The notes beneath the pieces were generated by a model. It had not been told where the DNA came from. It searched no databases and worked only from the letters and a program-made list of their open reading frames with translations. 64,000 nt of DNA, taken from Picocystis sp. L7 (lineage: Eukaryota; Chlorophyta; Picocystophyceae; Picocystales; Picocystaceae). The position numbers were made by a program, and so were the translations under genes. This document shows, one piece after another, positions 63,315 through 64,000 of this stretch. The stretch is taken from the NCBI GenBank assembly GCA_020975725.1, contig QXJR01000003.1, positions 372,001-436,000 of the forward strand, read 5' to 3'. The first letter of the stretch is position 1. Each line of letters starts with the position of its first letter.

Positions 63315-64000
63315 TCACAAGGACAGACGGGCGATGTCTTCAGGACGAAAGTCAACGCGTAAGCTCATGACCTTCTTCACCTCGGCCGGGCTCAAACGCC
63401 AGGAAAGAGAACCAGCGTTGTCTCCCCAGCTGTCCAAGATCTCCTGCACGCTCTCCAGGTTCAAGATGATGGCGATCTGCTGAAGGCGGGAAAACTTGTC
63501 CCGTACCGTGCCCTGGGTCAAGCCGCTCAACCGACCGATCAAGTTGCGAACGTCCTTGTCAAACTGAAGGCCACCCAGCGGATTGAAGCGCTTCTGCATC
63601 ATCATCGCATCCAAACGCGACGTCAGGCTGTCCGCTAGACTCTGGATCAAACGGTCGTACAAGGTTGTGGTCAAGAGAGGCTGCAGCCATTCCACGGTAG
63701 ATTCCACTGTCTCTACCAACTTCACGGCCCATGGATCGTTGACTTCGTATTCTCCATATGCCTCCTCGCTCAACTCGTACGAAAATTGGGACACCTCCGC
63801 AAAGACAGGCTTTACCTTGGACAGTATGCCCATGGAAAGCTGCTCCAGACTGGACTTGGACATGTGAGAGAAATCTGACGCAGCCTTGCCCAGTTCCGAT
63901 AAGGCAGACTTGATGCGGTCCTGGTCCGTGGGCATGCTGAATACCTCCATCGCAAACTCCTCCAGTTCCCGCCTGAGCTTCTCTGCATACTCTGCACTCA
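63315..64000 (-). CDS. COG4: conserved oligomeric Golgi complex subunit 4, C-terminal part
   Basis: COG4 is part of the tether for retrograde Golgi vesicles. The 227 residues seen are the C-terminal domain; the frame is open through the window edge at 64000, so the start lies outside. Signatures include VESTVEWLQPLLTTTLYDRLI, LTSRLDAMMMQKRFNPLGGLQFDKDVRNL, FSRLQQIAIILNLESVQEILDSWG and the final LSPAEVKKVMSLRVDFRPEDI, which follow human and plant COG4 closely. The stop is 120 bases upstream of the HEAT-repeat gene start, on the same strand. Confidence 0.93.
   Translation of the reverse strand, partial: SAEYAEKLRRELEEFAMEVFSMPTDQDRIKSALSELGKAASDFSHMSKSSLEQLSMGILSKVKPVFAEVSQFSYELSEEAYGEYEVNDPWAVKLVETVESTVEWLQPLLTTTLYDRLIQSLADSLTSRLDAMMMQKRFNPLGGLQFDKDVRNLIGRLSGLTQGTVRDKFSRLQQIAIILNLESVQEILDSWGDNAGSLSWRLSPAEVKKVMSLRVDFRPEDIARLSL

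Noticed and set aside
1-64000. CRISPR arrays, bacterial operons or phage systems
   Set aside because: No spaced direct repeats, ribosome-binding sites or bacterial gene order; the genes are eukaryotic with spliceosomal introns.

Overview
This is a nuclear window from a compact, GC-rich, photosynthetic eukaryote. Cytosolic, nuclear, secretory and mitochondrial eukaryotic genes (proteasome alpha-1, eS24, eL41, Sec61 alpha, Cse1, Prp22/DHX8, COG4, Tom6) sit beside two plastid-type genes: FLU, the tetrapyrrole repressor, and a PAP/fibrillin. A plant-class trehalose-6-phosphate synthase and an ARG1-type J protein point the same way. Few introns, lying near gene starts, and tight packing suggest a small-genome alga. 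I favour a simple red alga, but the sequence alone does not settle the lineage.

Layout. 1-2784: no recognisable gene. 2785-10679: TOM6-like, ALG1, PSMA6, a zinc CDF transporter and an FSP1/AIFM2-like oxidoreductase. 10680-17021: a gene-poor island that looks less GC-rich and holds a Ty1/Copia gag fossil. 17022-24221: a BAH protein, a GT92-like glycosyltransferase, an ARG1-like J protein and an orphan. 24466-46564: a dense block of PRP22, CDCA7, RPS24, FLU, a prolyl aminopeptidase, a fibrillin, CSE1, a nucleotide-sugar transporter, SEC61A, RPL41 and NCAPH2. 46590-56862: a TPS1-type enzyme, RMC1, a two-TM micro-protein and 5-oxoprolinase. 56863-60036: a second gene-poor island. 60037-64000: a bZIP factor, a HEAT-repeat protein and the end of COG4.

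Strands largely alternate, so most neighbours are either divergent, sharing a few hundred bases of upstream DNA, or convergent with very short 3' spacers (15, 25 and 32 bases between facing coding ends). I reconstructed eleven introns in eight genes by matching protein families and keeping reading frame. All eleven contain CTGAC upstream of the acceptor, most begin GTRCGY, and most end CGYAG without an obvious pyrimidine tract. This pattern exposed two genes that no long open frame shows, the 25-residue eL41 in three exons and a 50-residue Tom6-like protein in two, and it supplied the missing first exon of the trehalose synthase.

The genes form no single pathway. They are mostly housekeeping: ER and Golgi work (ALG1, SEC61A, sugar transporter, COG4, RMC1), nuclear transport and RNA (CSE1, PRP22), chromatin (CDCA7, NCAPH2, BAH protein), protein turnover, and plastid regulation.
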